Shown: positions 1 to 12,620 of the stretch, in pieces
Position numbering within the stretch: position 1 is the first letter of the stretch
How the letters are laid out: every line of letters starts with the position of its first letter
From: Chionis minor
Lineage: Eukaryota > Chordata > Aves > Charadriiformes > Chionididae
Length of the DNA: 64,000 bases
NCBI GenBank assembly: GCA_013398295.1
Contig: VZSF01000014.1
Coordinates: 187,644 to 251,643, forward strand
Direction: 5' to 3'
Notes under the pieces: generated by a model
The model's input: only the letters and a program-made list of their open reading frames with translations
What the model was told of the DNA's origin: nothing
The model's database searches: none
Made by a program: the position numbers and the translations under genes

Positions 1-2109
1 TGCCATATGTAAACGTAGTGACCATTAGAGGTTGCAAGGAAAGGTATGTGGCAGTGGCATCCTTTCAGAGATAATGCCTGGTTTACCTGCTGCTGTCAAG
101 AAACTTACAATAGTCTTCTGGTTCCCGTAGACTTCTCTGTCTCTACTGTACAGATGTGACCATAACATTCACGTAGAACTATTACAAATTCTAACACTGC
201 TTTACATGAACACCACAGCACTACCATTTCAGTATCCACACCCTTTTTTGCTACCACCAAGAAAACAGTTGTGGTATGGAAAGCACTGTAAGGATTTGCA
301 CCTATATTTGCTGCTGCACAAATTACAATGATTAGGTCTAGGCAGCTTTTCCTTTGTTCCCCCTTTTCGCTGTTTACCTAAACAGTTCTGCTTTTTTTTT
401 TTCTTTTCGTGTCTTAAATTTGCATTGGGTCAATCTCATCCACTCCTGGTAGCCTAACTTAATTGCCAAGCATTTCTGTACAGACATGCAATTTTATTAT
501 CCTCTATAGTTTGGCCAAAACAGTCTTTTTATCTTTTCCTCATGATTTCTCCTTTTCAGTGCAGGGATAGCAGCAAGGATCCCCACTATATCATACTCCC
601 TCCCTCAAAAGATATTTTTTGTTTCTACTTTGTCAGGCTTGGATATTTACCTCCCCATCCTTCTTGCCATTTATCACTCATTTCTTTTCTCAGTGGCTGC
701 TTTCTTTTCCATCTGACCAGTATGACTGTCAGGAAGCAGCAGGGACATACAGCTCCGTATAGAAAGTAGATCTGGGAGCTGAGAGTCAGCAAATTCCACA
801 AGACCTGAGCAGAAGAGCAGAGCAGGTTCACCAACACCTCAGGCAACGTGCCACCTTGCCAGGCAGGCCTGTAGTGACAGGGCAGCTCAAGCCAGAAGTT
901 TAGCCAGTGGGTAAGGATCAGAGAGGGTAGGCACAAGCATACCTGCAACGTAGCTCAGGCAGACCCCGAGAACGAGAGCATGAATTTTAAAGCAGTGTGG
1001 GAAAGAATGAGGGGCAGGCACCCACTGAGGCTTCTCAAGGCCTGACAGCTACTTATAAAAGTTGGCGCTGAGCCCATCCAGGCAAACCCCCAGGATGGTG
1101 GTTTGGAACATGGGGGAGATGCACTCAGGGCCCTTACAGTCAGAGATCACTCCTATATGCAGCAGGGATGATGGTAAACAGCCTTGCCTTCAAAGGGAGA
1201 GCGGAGATGAGGTAGAAGCGGAAGGAAGGGAATCCCTAACTGTAATTGTCAGTGCCAGCATGCCAAGGAGGATAGATCTGCTAACAGAAATATATCCACT
1301 CCTGAACTGGCATCATGGTATAGTTGTTTTTAAGGACCAGCCCATGGTGGGGTCAGTGACTGCTGGGGAGACGCCTTGACATGAATACAGCAAGGTTGCC
1401 ATGCTGCTGAGATTCTGGTGAGGAAGACAAAATGGGCTATAGCAAATCAACTGCAAGTCTAGACATTCAGCATGAATCTCCTGCATATACACAACCACCT
1501 TTTGTTTGCTAACAATTTCCTGGAGTTCCTGACTTCTAAAGAAGCTGTTTCTAGGTGTTTCCAAATGCCATTGGGGTTACAATCCCTGAAGCCAGAAGCA
1601 GTACTGTGTACCCCTCCAGAAGACAAGGGAAAAGTTATAAGGTGCTGTGGGCCTGGGTGCAGTTCATTGTAGCACACAGTGATGTTCTGTCTCTTTTGTC
1701 CTTTCCATCCTTACACAAGGCTCTTACAGACAAGCAAAAAAAGTCCACCAATATGTGCTTTCCTTAAGAAAAAAAAGAAAAAAGGAAGCTACCTAAAAAT
1801 GAAGAAGCCTGTTAAAAATGGAGGGGCAGCTAAAATAATTATGTCTTTGAGGGTTACACGGATACTTTAAGGATACCATAGTGGAGGCTCAGGGCAAATG
1901 AGCCTCCACTCAGGGGAGGCTAAGGGGAAAAAGGCCACTAAGGGGAAAAAGGAACCTGCCATTGTTAAGCAGCAGGGACAAGGGAGCCTGTTGCTGAGGA
2001 CAGCTTTTCAGAAGCATCCTTCTAAAAGCTAAATTTGGGCCTAAAATTGAAAATAGAATCCAGACTTGTGACAGATGAAAAGTAAACCACACCATGAAAC
2101 AGGCCAAAA
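1..2109. other. Non-genic sequence, nothing recognised
   Basis: The open frames here are short, overlap on both strands and lack recognisable domains. I see no splice-bounded exon similar to a known protein. A weak match to the upstream part of the ancient CR1 described next may begin near 1.9 kb, but I cannot set that boundary. Confidence 0.5.
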
Positions 2110-3600
2110 GGGTTTAAGGAACAACTTGCATAAGGCATAAAATCTAATAATAAATCCCTTTTCAAACACTTCAGGCTCTGGAAGCTTGCCAAACAGTCTG
2201 CAACACCAGGAAACTGAAAAGAAATTTAAAGGAGCATACAGAGAAAATAATAGAAAATCTAAATTAATTCTTTACATCTGTGTTCACTACAGCAGAGTTG
2301 GATGAGACTCCCAACCCAGCTCTTCTTCTTCTTTATGAGGGAACTCTCCAGGGTATGTGTCTTGAAAGAATCAGTATGGAACATACAGGTTATGGAACCT
2401 ATAGGCAAAATTAATAGTAACAAATCACAAGAACCAGATGGTATATAACCAGCAATTCTAAACGAATTCAAGGGTGAAATACAAACTGTCCTGTACAACC
2501 TCTAGTATAAAACTGCTTTGGTTAGCAGGAGACAGGTATGTGTCAGCTGTAACACCAACTTTTTAAAAGGAAGCCGTAAGGAATCTATAAAAGTACAGGC
2601 CTGCTGTCTGTAGCAGACAAATTAATAGAAACTGTAAGATAGATTAGAATTAGTGTATGCATAAAGATGCTGTAATAAGGATGAGTCAAAATAGCTTTTG
2701 TAAAGGAAAGAACTGCCTCACAATCCTACTGAAACATTTATGACTCAACAAACTTGTGGCTAAGGGAGATAGATCCTGGAATCCTGACCATGGATTTCTA
2801 GAAGATATTTGGAGAGGTCACTCATCAAAAGCTCTTAAAAGTTACCCTGCCAAGAAATAAATAATTGCAGGGGTAAATAAGTGGTTGAAAGACAGTACGA
2901 GTCAACAGACTTTTTTCACGGTAAAAGGAGGTCACCAGTAGAGTCCCACAAGGATATGCTCTGGTACCTGATCTGCGCAACATCTTTCTCAAGGATCTGG
3001 AAATGGCAGTGTGAGAGTCTGATGATGGTACAATGTTATTTAGGGAAATATACGCAATGGCAGGCTGAGAAGAACCGCAGCAGAAGAGTCTTAGGATACT
3101 GCGTGTATGGGCAAAAAATGGCATGTGGAATTTAGGGAAGCTCAGTGTAAACTACTGCATATGGAAAGAAACGATCCTATCTTCACATTTGAAATTAAGA
3201 GCCCCGAGCTGTTGCAACAGTTATAACAGTGCCCAGTAGTGTAAAAGAAAGCAATAAAGAATAAATTATTAAACATTGCTAAGAAAGGAGCAAAGGATAA
3301 AACAGAGAAAACAGCAAGACAGTGTATAAATTGATAAATATTATACACAAATCTGGGTCTTCCACCTCAAAAAGAGTACAAAGGAATGGAGAAAGGTTCA
3401 GAAAAGGGCAACAAAAAAGGGATCGTAAGAGAGCAATGGCTTGTGTACAAAGACTAGCTTAGATAAACCTTCTGGAAAAGAGTGTGTGTGTGTGTGATGA
3501 TATGATAGAGGTCTGCAAAATCTCAGGCCGCACAGAAGGAGGAAACAGTCTGAGCACTAACCTTTGACAGGTGATTGCAAAGCAAAGATCATTTGCAGTC
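2110..3600 (+). mobile_element. Ancient, heavily decayed CR1-type LINE, ORF2 region
   Basis: The sequence follows the order of a CR1 reverse transcriptase ORF in the older amniote subfamilies I know from turtle and crocodile genomes. Visible landmarks are the linker before the RT (near 2265-2300), the PDG-like segment (near 2420-2450), the 'LINRNC'-type region (2610-2650), the catalytic-site remnant SDDGT at about 3017-3031 (family norm F/A-DD-T), and the distal stretch 'gttcagaaaagggcaac' near 3390. It ends in a 'gatatgatagaggtctgcaa' segment near 3500. Frameshifts and stops are spread throughout, so it encodes nothing now. The 3' end is indistinct and could reach about 3.75 kb. This element is much more diverged than the CR1 copies elsewhere in the window. 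Confidence 0.75.
3481..3496 (+). repeat. Short (GT)n microsatellite
   Basis: About seven GT dinucleotides lie inside the 3' part of the old CR1 element. Confidence 0.7.
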
Positions 3601-3789
3601 CTGGCCAAGCAGCATTGAAAGAAGGTAAAATATCAAGATTAAGCTGCATATGACCTAACAAGTATGGGCGCTCTGATGATCTTTTCCTTATAGCACCCTG
3701 AACTAGCAGCCTGTAAGGAGGACCTCAAGGACTGTCTGGCACGTAGGTTTATCCACCCCTTCTAAAAAAAAAAAGTCTCTGTGTAGAGA

Positions 3790-5825
3790 GACTTTTGGTC
3801 ATGGTAAAGAACTGGCATGCTCTGCTTCTTGCTTTGGAGCTCTATGAACAACTGCAGGGAACTTGCTGCTTCCCAAAGCTAGACCTGTGAGAGGCCTGGC
3901 AGGAGGATGAATGGAAAACTGCTTTTCACACCACTGACAGCCACAAAGAGTCTATTGTGATGCCATCTGCTCTCTACAATGCTCCAGCCAACTTCCAGCA
4001 TGTTGTAAATGATGTTGTGAAGGACCTGCTTCATTACAACATAACAGCATGTCCAGATGATATCTTTGATATTCTAGACCACTTAAGAGGCATAGGTAGA
4101 CGATGTCTGCAAGGTCTTGAGCTTCCTGTGGCAGCACAGAATTCTATGCCAAACTCGAGAAACAGTCCTTTGACCAGCAGAGAGTGGAGTTCCTGAGACC
4201 CCACATCTTATTGAAGCCGTCACTTTCTGGCACGCAGGCAGTGCAAAAGATCTTAGGATTTGCCACTATCTGTTAACAATTCATGAAGGGGTTTTTTTTC
4301 TGGTATTGTGGTTCCTACAGGAGCATTCACCTGAACGGCTTGCTTTTCGTGGATGCCTGTAGCACAAGTGGCTTTTGAGAAAATTAGAGGGGCATTCACC
4401 ACAAGTACTAACCTACTCTACCCAGACCCCAGTTGGCCTTAAGTTGTGGAAGCAGATGCCTCAAACCAAGCCACAGTGACCATCCTCCCCTAGAAGGTCA
4501 GCCTTACACAGGAGCACCACTCTTTTTTCTCTTAGCAGCTCCTCCCCGCTGGGAGGAATTAGCAGCTAATCTAGGATAAGGAGTGTCTTGTCAATCAAAG
4601 CTGCCTTTGAGGAATGGCAGCAATTCCTCGAGAGTTCAAAAAACACAACAGTGCTGGTGACCAACCATCAGAATATGGAATAGTACCAACAGGTGAAGCG
4701 TTTCTCTCTCCATCTTGCCTCCTTTACATGCTTTCCCTTCGCTTTCACATTCTACTCCCCTTCCAGACAAGCAGAACAGCAGGACGGATTGTTGTGGAAG
4801 GAAGATTCATATTTCGATGCACACCTTCTGCATACGCCCCAACCCTGTTTTCTCCAAGGTATTTCTTTACAGCCATGGCAGAGGGTGAATACACTGCAGA
4901 ATTTTTCCAGGCCACTGTAGGTAACCTGAACCTAACACACTATCCCATTGGCACAGCTGTCACCCTACAGGAACAGGATGGTTGCTTGTACTATGGCAGG
5001 CAGCTGTACATCCTACAGGGACCACTGCAGACACAAGTTTTCTGCTGACGACATCATGTTCCTGCATACAGACACAGGAACTGCTAGATGATGCAGTACC
5101 TGATTACCTGGTGGCCCACAAGACAGGGAGATGTGGCTGACTATGTCCAGGCCCACAACAGCTATACTTGCACCAAAAGACTGCAGTGTCTCTAACAGCT
5201 TCTCTCTGCAGCCGAATAGCCTTGGCTATTAGTACATATGGTTTTAATAGCAGACCTGCCCCTCTTGGAGTGGAATACCATAGTCATAGTGATTGTGGAC
5301 CTGTTCACTATCATTTGACGTAGTTTATTTCATCCCCCTCAGAAAGTTGCCCATAGCCCCAAAGACTGCCTCACCCTTCCTATAGCATGTGTTATGATGC
5401 CATGGCCTCCCAGACAGCATAATTAGTGACCAAGGGGCCCATGTAACAGCCAGATTTTTAAAGGAGCTTATGGGCCTGCTCCAAGTGGAAACCTGCCTCT
5501 GCTTTGTGTACCGTCTCCCAGACAAGTCATCAGACTGAACATCAATCAAATCCTGGACCAATACCTACAGTATTGTTACAGTAACTTTCTCCAAAGATGA
5601 GAGAGTCACTATCTTCTATTGGTAGCATTTGCCCATGATAACAATATCCATATATTTACAGACCCCATTCTTTGCTCTACTTTGGTTTCTTCCTGTGAAG
5701 TCATCCAGCTACACCAGCTGCTTCACGCTTACTTGCTAGTTGGAGATTTGCTCACACAACTCCAACAGGGTTCTTAGCCCCCTTATAACTTAGATGGACA
5801 AGGCCAAAAGGGCCTACAAAAGATG
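3790..5825 (+). mobile_element. Ty3/gypsy retrotransposon pol relic (RT, RNase H, integrase)
   Basis: Translation in shifting + frames gives the ordered landmarks of a Ty3/gypsy pol. In the RT, KLDL lies near 3875, DEWKTAF near 3910, and LYNAPANFQHVVNDV at 3972-4016. The catalytic box survives as CPDDI near 4050 where the family has YLDD. A thumb segment FYAKLEKQSFDQQRVEFL follows at about 4141-4194. The RNase H start is VEADAS at 4446, and the later strand VTNHQNMEYY is near 4650. The integrase zinc-binding segment near 5097-5160 keeps TWWP but has lost cysteines. The catalytic core has ADLP at 5250, IVIVDLFT ending at 5309 and ISDQGAHVTARF at about 5422-5457. A tail MDKAKRAYKR sits at 5794. 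Successive motifs lie in different frames with stops between them, so the relic is non-functional. I see no gag and no LTR pair. Confidence 0.8.
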
Positions 5826-8739
5826 AGTTTTGACTGATTCTTGGCAGTTCTCCGGGGAGTCTGCAGAGGAACAAGTCTAGCTGAGGCCTCCTCCAGCTCT
5901 GCTGCAAGCTGAAGGCTTGGAACACTGGTGTCTACAAGGAGGAAGAATATGGGCAATGCTCTGCTGTAGCATGTAGCTCCAGACACCACCAAGAAACGTG
6001 TCTCCCAGTGGTCTTTCTCCACAGGGTCATTTGAGATTGGAAACCACAGGCTAAGGCTAGAGGTTGCCCTGATCAAAGTGGTAGGAGTGAAGGTGATGGC
6101 TCTTCACCCATTTCCCGGAAAGGCTCTTACAAAGGAAGAGGCAAGAGCAGGCATTACCTCAGGAACAGCTGGGGTACAATGCAGACGTGCTGTGGCATTG
6201 TGTACTCTCAGCTCTACACTAGCACAATTTCTCAATTCTCAACAGCCAGCTCTTCTAGCAGATGGAACAGGTCAAGCCACAGATAGACAAGCAGTTCTTT
6301 TGAAAGATCTCTATGTCCCTTTTTTGTTAAAATGCTGCAGGGCAGCACCACCTCCTGCAGCCTCAGTTCAGGAAGGCCCAACTCTTGGAAGCAGTAAGCC
6401 ACTCAGCACCAAAGCCAGCTGTGCTCTGTATGACTTGGCAGAAGAAAGACATCAGCAGTCTCAGCAGGAAGTGGAAGTGGACACATCCTGTGGGATTGTT
6501 ACTGTGGATATAAATTGTGGTTGCCTGCACATGCATTGGAGAGGAACAAATGGAGAGAAGAGACTGAATGCGTCTGGAGAATGCAGCTAGGGAAGGGACC
6601 TGTGGGAAACTTGCAGAACTTGTCAGCATATGGATGCAGGTGAAGAGAGAGAAATCAGAGCATTTTATTTATTTAATTTTTGGCTACCATCTAGGTAGGC
6701 CAAAAGGCCTGTGCAGCCTTATCAACAGGGCCACCACAGACCTGTTCATGTCTATCATGAGCTGGCCAACACCTTCCCACAGACTGGTAAGAGTCAGACA
6801 TAAGAAAGCCACAGTGACTACTTTTCTTTCCAGTGATGTGATCACAAAAGACAGTGGCCCAGCAGGGAGTTTCAGAGATTACTCTTCACATGTTGAAATT
6901 CTGTACCCACTTCTGATTCCTGAGGTGCATAGCACAAGCTGATCCTACCCTTGATCCTGGTGTCCCAGGTCCCAACACTGCCTTCCCTGCCAAACAACTT
7001 ATGGAGGACAAGTTATGAAGTCCACACACAGCTCTCTTTCCCAGAAAAAAAGAGGTAGCCTACAGCCACTGTTCCCTTTTACACATTGCCGAGACACTGG
7101 ACCAGCCCCACAGGGCCCCATAAAGCTTGCATCTTGGTTTAGAGCCTCTGCTGTCCTAGGTGGAAGAAAGAGGCAGGTCCCCCACCAGGCCTAAGCAGGT
7201 TGTGAAATCTGCCTAGCATGAACAAAAACAGCAAATGAGGTACCAAACATGCATCACCTATAGACAGCACGCTGTGTTACTGGGAACAGAGATCACCAGT
7301 CTGCAGGTACAGAGTAAGTATCATTTTAGAATGGCATCCACAGACACCCTGTTGTGGGAGAAGAAGCATTTAGCTGTATAAACATAAACTATACCTTGTT
7401 ATAAAGCTTCTGAGCATCCATAGTTCTGTCTGGAAAATCTCCATGAGTACTATTATGTGTTGCTGAGATGCCCAGTATGAACACAAAGCATCTCCAGTGC
7501 CCATGCCCAACACATTGGGCTTACCATGCATGTATTTGTTAACTACACTTCTAACCAGATCACAGGGCACTTGCTCCATGTGTATGTCATGCGTACAGCT
7601 GACATGCAGTGGATCTCTAAGCACTGAGTAGTCACATCCCTGTGATTTCTAGTCAACCTTTCCTACTTGATGTAATTTCAAGGAAAAGAGTACAAGAGGA
7701 TTCTATCAATGTTGTACCACCCAATTTACTACAATAAGTTTAAGCTTTTTTTTTTCAGAAAGATCTTAAAATTTAAACAAGGTGGATTTCAAATAGATCC
7801 TGGTAACCAGTACACTCTCCTTCCTCTGCCACTTATCATTTAAATATCAGAGGCAAACAAGTAAAAGAATTCAGTGCATGCAGCAGAAGTATACAGGAGG
7901 ACCATGCCAGATAATTTCCCACCTGAATGTTCTCCCAGTACTGCGAAGAGGCACTAAGAATAATACAGAAAAAAAATCTTTGATGTCATGGTAACATAAC
8001 AAAGAACCAGAGCTCCTCTCAGAGTTATTTTCATAATCAGAAGAAACTGTACCTCTGCACTGATGAGCAGCCTATGGCAACAGAGCTGCTTTCCAACATC
8101 TGAAAAATCAGACAGGAAAAGAAAAAAAAAAAGGCCTAAAAAAGAGGTATTGCAGTACTGAAGAAATACGCACAGGGCACTCAGAAGATAGGGTAAGGAA
8201 GGAGAAAGCCTGAAAAGAGAGATAAGAATATGACACATCATTTTCACCCTGAACTAGGAGTTGACTCACCCGGATTCCTACGCAATGTCCATGAGACTAT
8301 AGGAAACAGAAGCTTTTTATGTCCTGTCCTGAAAAAAAAATTCCTATATATTTATTCTCAAGACTCTGAATACTATGCAGTGAAAACCCAGCAGACAAGT
8401 CTGCAATGCTGAGCATACTGTTCAACTGGTGTGTCTGGATTTCTCTTACACTAGAGGAAAAACCTGAAAAAGCAGGTGAAAATAGAGCCATCCAGAAGAG
8501 CAGAAAATAGCGTATTCTGTCTCAAATTCCTTTACTGTCAATTTATGTAACAGAAACTTATAATTCTGGAGAATATGTATGTGCGTGTACATATCTGTAT
8601 AGAGAGCGAGGGAGAGAAAGAAAGAGATGAAAAATAGGAGGAAGAGAAGTTTGGATATACTCGATTGACAAAAGGTAAAGGACTCCACTATGAGTATCTG
8701 CCAGTGATCACCTAGCTGCAGGCTAATTAAATAGCATTT
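5826..8739. other. Non-genic sequence with one unexplained 170-codon open frame
   Basis: A + strand frame at 6078-6590 is open for 170 codons just downstream of the gypsy relic. It shows no domain I recognise and no obvious splice context, and its composition is Ala-, Ser- and Gln-rich. It could be further retroelement sequence or chance. The rest holds only short frames on both strands and an A-rich tract near 8120. Confidence 0.4.
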
Positions 8740-9310
8740 CTTAAGGGTCAACACTGAGACTGACACTGTTTAACATCTTCACCAATGACCTGGAAAAGCG
8801 GATGGACGGACCCTGAGCAATTTGCATATAACACAACATTACAGGGAGCACATGACATGCTCCAAGGCAGACCCGTCATTCAGATTGACCTTGACAAGTT
8901 GGAGGAACGGGCCACCAGGGGCCTCATAGTATATACAGAGAGAGGCTGAGGTAACTGGGTTTGTCCAGCCAAGAGAAGACAAGACAAAATGACAGATCTG
9001 ATTGCTATCTTCAGCTGCCTAAGGGGTAGAGAAAATTGAGCCAAGCTCGTCTGTGAGATGCACAGCTAAACAAGAAGCAACAGGTCCAAACTGAAACAAC
9101 AGAAATTCTGTCTGGAGAGGAAGAAGATGATTCTTCACTCCTAGAACAGTTAGGCAGGTTGGCCAGAGAGATGGTAGGATCTACATCCTTGGTGATTTTA
9201 AAAAATCACCTGGACAGGGCCTTGAGTAACCTACAGTTAAATCCACTTTGAGCAGGTTGGACTACAGACCTTCAGAGGTCCCTTGCAAGCTGTATTTTTT
9301 CTATGGTGCT
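8740..9310 (+). mobile_element. CR1 LINE, 3' end, internally deleted
   Basis: Positions 8745-8915 match the CR1 RT segment that starts 'ttaacatcttcaccaatgac', followed by the LEERAT-type segment. Near 8920 the sequence jumps to the distal segment (AEVTGFVQP at about 8945 corresponds to the family's LRELGLFSL). It then runs through the 3' UTR-like sequence 'aggttggactacagacct' near 9255 to 'ttctatggtgctat' at 9299. An internal part of ORF2 is therefore missing. Several stops and shifts make it non-coding. Confidence 0.8.
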
Positions 9311-12109
9311 ATAATATTATTTATAATAATAAAATTATTATATCCTTGCCTGCTAATGTCTAAATAAAATAGCTGATTCAAGTCTGTCTTAAATGACTTG
9401 TTTCCTTAGCATTATTGCATGTGAGGGTACTGGGGATAGGAAGCAAGAAAACATGAAGATTGTACTTCCATCCCAAAGTGTTGGCTCTTTAGTGAGAATA
9501 CCGGGATCCTATTTGTCTGAGTTTCCATTCTGGAGATATGAAGTACTTCAGAGACCTTGTACTTTAGACTGTCAACAGGGGAATACCATAATAATCTGAA
9601 ATCAGCAAAAGCAGATGAAATAAGAGATTCCAGTGAAAGACTGCATAGAAATTCTGCATAGGAAGTACCTCTTCGTATCACCACAGCTGAGATAGGTGGA
9701 AGTGGCACATCTCTAAGGAGTAATATTACTCATGTGGTATTTTTGTTCAACATTAAGTAAGACATTTGGATGCCAGTAAAACCTTGGAAAGATTTTAGGA
9801 TTTCCCAAGTATTAGTTATACTGGTGAAAATTTATGTTGTTACAAGAACTGTAGGTGTGTAAGGTAGAAGGGAAAAAAAACCCCAAAACTAAGTGAGAGG
9901 GATATCAGGCCAAGGAACTTAATTTATATAAGTCCTTAAAAATTGGACCAATATATATCAGTCCAAAATATTTTTTTTTATTAATTAATTTCATATCAGA
10001 TTAAGTCCATGATAAGAGACTTTTCTGAGAATGCTAAGCATTGTCCATGGGGAACTGCATCGACATACAGAACTACTTGGATAATACAGAGAATGAAGTG
10101 ATAGCATCTCAGTGAAAGGCAATGGCTCGATATTCAAAACATGCAAATAGTAACAAACCTGTCACAATGCTTGAAACTCAAGAAGAAGGCAGCAAGTAGG
10201 ATCTTCAGCTGCAAGAGGAGATGAGCTGTCTGCAAAGTGAAAGAAACTGAGTTACCATTATCCAAAGCACAACCAAAACTCATTTGGAATTTCCTCATCT
10301 GGAATTTAATTCACGTACATCCCCAGTCATGTGTGTTTAAGAAAATGTGATCCTCAATTCAGGGAATAAAAGATTTCTCCTAAGAGATAAAGCAAAACCA
10401 GCTCAGATTGCTTAGCCAATCAGAGGCAAAAACCGAAACAGGACAGGGTCAAGAGAAGCCAAGATAGAGTTTGGGTTTGTTCTTTGTAAATACAGCACAG
10501 GGGTACACAGCTGCAAGCAAGGAGAACTATTTAAGGTAACAGATCTATTAGCAAAAGAACAAAAAGATATAAATTTGCTATGACTAAATTTAAACTGGAA
10601 GTTAAAAATGGGCTTCTAACAATCAGTGATAACATTCTGGACCAGCTCCCAATAAATGTAGACAGAATAAGAAATCTAAATAGCTGATAATTGCTGCAAA
10701 GGATTACATGTGACTGCAAGATGCTTGATTCAATGATTCAACAGATTTCTTCCAGCTCCCACGTTCCTAATTTCTATATAAATTATGAATACGTGGTGAC
10801 ATCATAAACTACCTACCACCAATATATCTTGTAATTACATTGTCTTCGTCACCTTATCAAGAGTTTAGTAATAAAATTCAGTACTGTATTATGATGACCT
10901 GGCAGCAGTAGTATGTCACTGAAGCATGAGGCATGAGCAGGGATGTCATTAGCCACTGCCCAAAATAAATTTTATCACTTAATGCTACTCAAGAAAATAT
11001 TCCCAGATCACCTCATTGATCAGGTCTGATCACTGTGCTAATCTGTAACTTTCCCCTGCTTGTTGCCAGATTGCAACTGGCATGGCTATTCTGATCTAGT
11101 CGTGGGAATATGAAAAAAAATATGTGTCTAGTAACTGTATTGATGATCCTTATGTTGGGTGAGTGATAAAATTTACATAAGCATTTCATGCTGCTGATAA
11201 TTTGGAGGCAGAAAGACAATACAGTTTTTACTCCTCCATGATAACAATTTGGAAAAGATTACATGCAAGCTAGTAGAGTGGGAAAGTATAAGCTTTCAAA
11301 TGCCATATGCCAAAAGCGTCAAAGCTGACAAGAATACTGCATTGCCGACTGCAACACAGTTATCCTGGTTGAAGTCCTCGAATGTCAAACCAAGGTATCT
11401 GCAAGAAGGGAAAACTATTCACATTTTGAATAGATGACCTTGCTCAACATCAATCAAGTAGTATTTGTTTTTTATTTGTGACTAAAATTTCCTATGCATA
11501 TATATTTTATAAAATGATTTTTTAAATAATTGACAGTTGTATGTATACTTGGTTAAAATAGACAAGTTGTACTGTTATATGAATGTTACTTTCATGGACT
11601 TCACTGGGATTTACTGGATGATAAATGTGTGCATAATTACATTAATATGTTTTCAAAGTCAGCTGAGACACCTAAATCAGACAAGACTTTTAAAGAGAAG
11701 CTGCCTGGCAAAAAAACTATAGCTGCATGGCCTCTCTGAAGGTAAAGTTACCTGGAGATGAACAATAAACAACAGAATTATAGGATTATCAATCAATTAC
11801 CTAAAGGTGAAAATACCAAATGTAGGTCTACACTGTCCAGATAAAAGTTCTGATTCAACAGTTACAACTTTGTGTTATTTTACTTGTGTGTTTAGAGCCA
11901 CATTGCCTTCTTTCTCTGGAATATGGAACAAATGACCCATGTAGATGACACAATATAAAACGTTCCCCATTCTGCCCATTCTGGAAAAGGAATAAACCCA
12001 TATAGTCACCATTTGATACCCCAGACTTGAATTGGTACCAAAACAGATGAAATCTCCTTAAGACAGATGAATCTATCATTGTCAATCACTCCCACATTCT
12101 CTCCACTCT
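9311..12109. other. Non-genic AT-rich sequence, nothing recognised
   Basis: I see only short unconvincing frames and simple AT-rich stretches, for example the 'attaattaatt' run near 9980. No exon, RNA gene or clear repeat family could be named. Confidence 0.5.
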
Positions 12110-12620
12110 GGAATCATTTGATGGGACTGAATGAGCTGGATGCCAGGATACACTTTTAATCTCAGGCCTGGGCTTTCGTTCCCTGCCCAAACCATGTCAC
12201 AGGAGTACCAGTATCCAGGTGTGTCACAGCCATGCCTGTGCCTGGCCATGGAGTTCATTGATCTGGACCCTGGCCTGTAGACTTGTTTTCACAGCTTGAC
12301 CTCAGACCTGACTCATCACCATGATCTTGGGACTCTTGTCTGAACCTGGCTGCCAACCCTGGGTCTGCTCTGCTTGCTTGGCTCGTAAGGACCCTGCCCT
12401 GCCACTCTTGTTATCGTGCCCAGCCCCTGGCTCCCATCCCCTGGGGGGAAACCAGCCCTTGCTGCTCCCTGACATTGTTCCCAAACCCATTCACTCCTTG
12501 ACTTCTGAAAGACTTCCCTTCTTCCGAAGGAGGCAGATAACAATACTGGCTCTCTACATGCCATGTGAACAGAGACAAAAACTGGGTGCACAAACCAAAT
12601 GCTGTGAACCTACACAACAT
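12110..12620. repeat. C/T-rich interspersed segment, class unknown
   Basis: This stretch is far richer in CCTG/CTGG-type words than the AT-rich DNA on either side, for example 'ctgaacctggctgccaacc' near 12342. Such composition is typical of LTR or leader sequence of retroelements, and the + strand frame at 12321-12695 looks compositional rather than coding. I cannot identify a family or terminal repeats. Confidence 0.35.
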
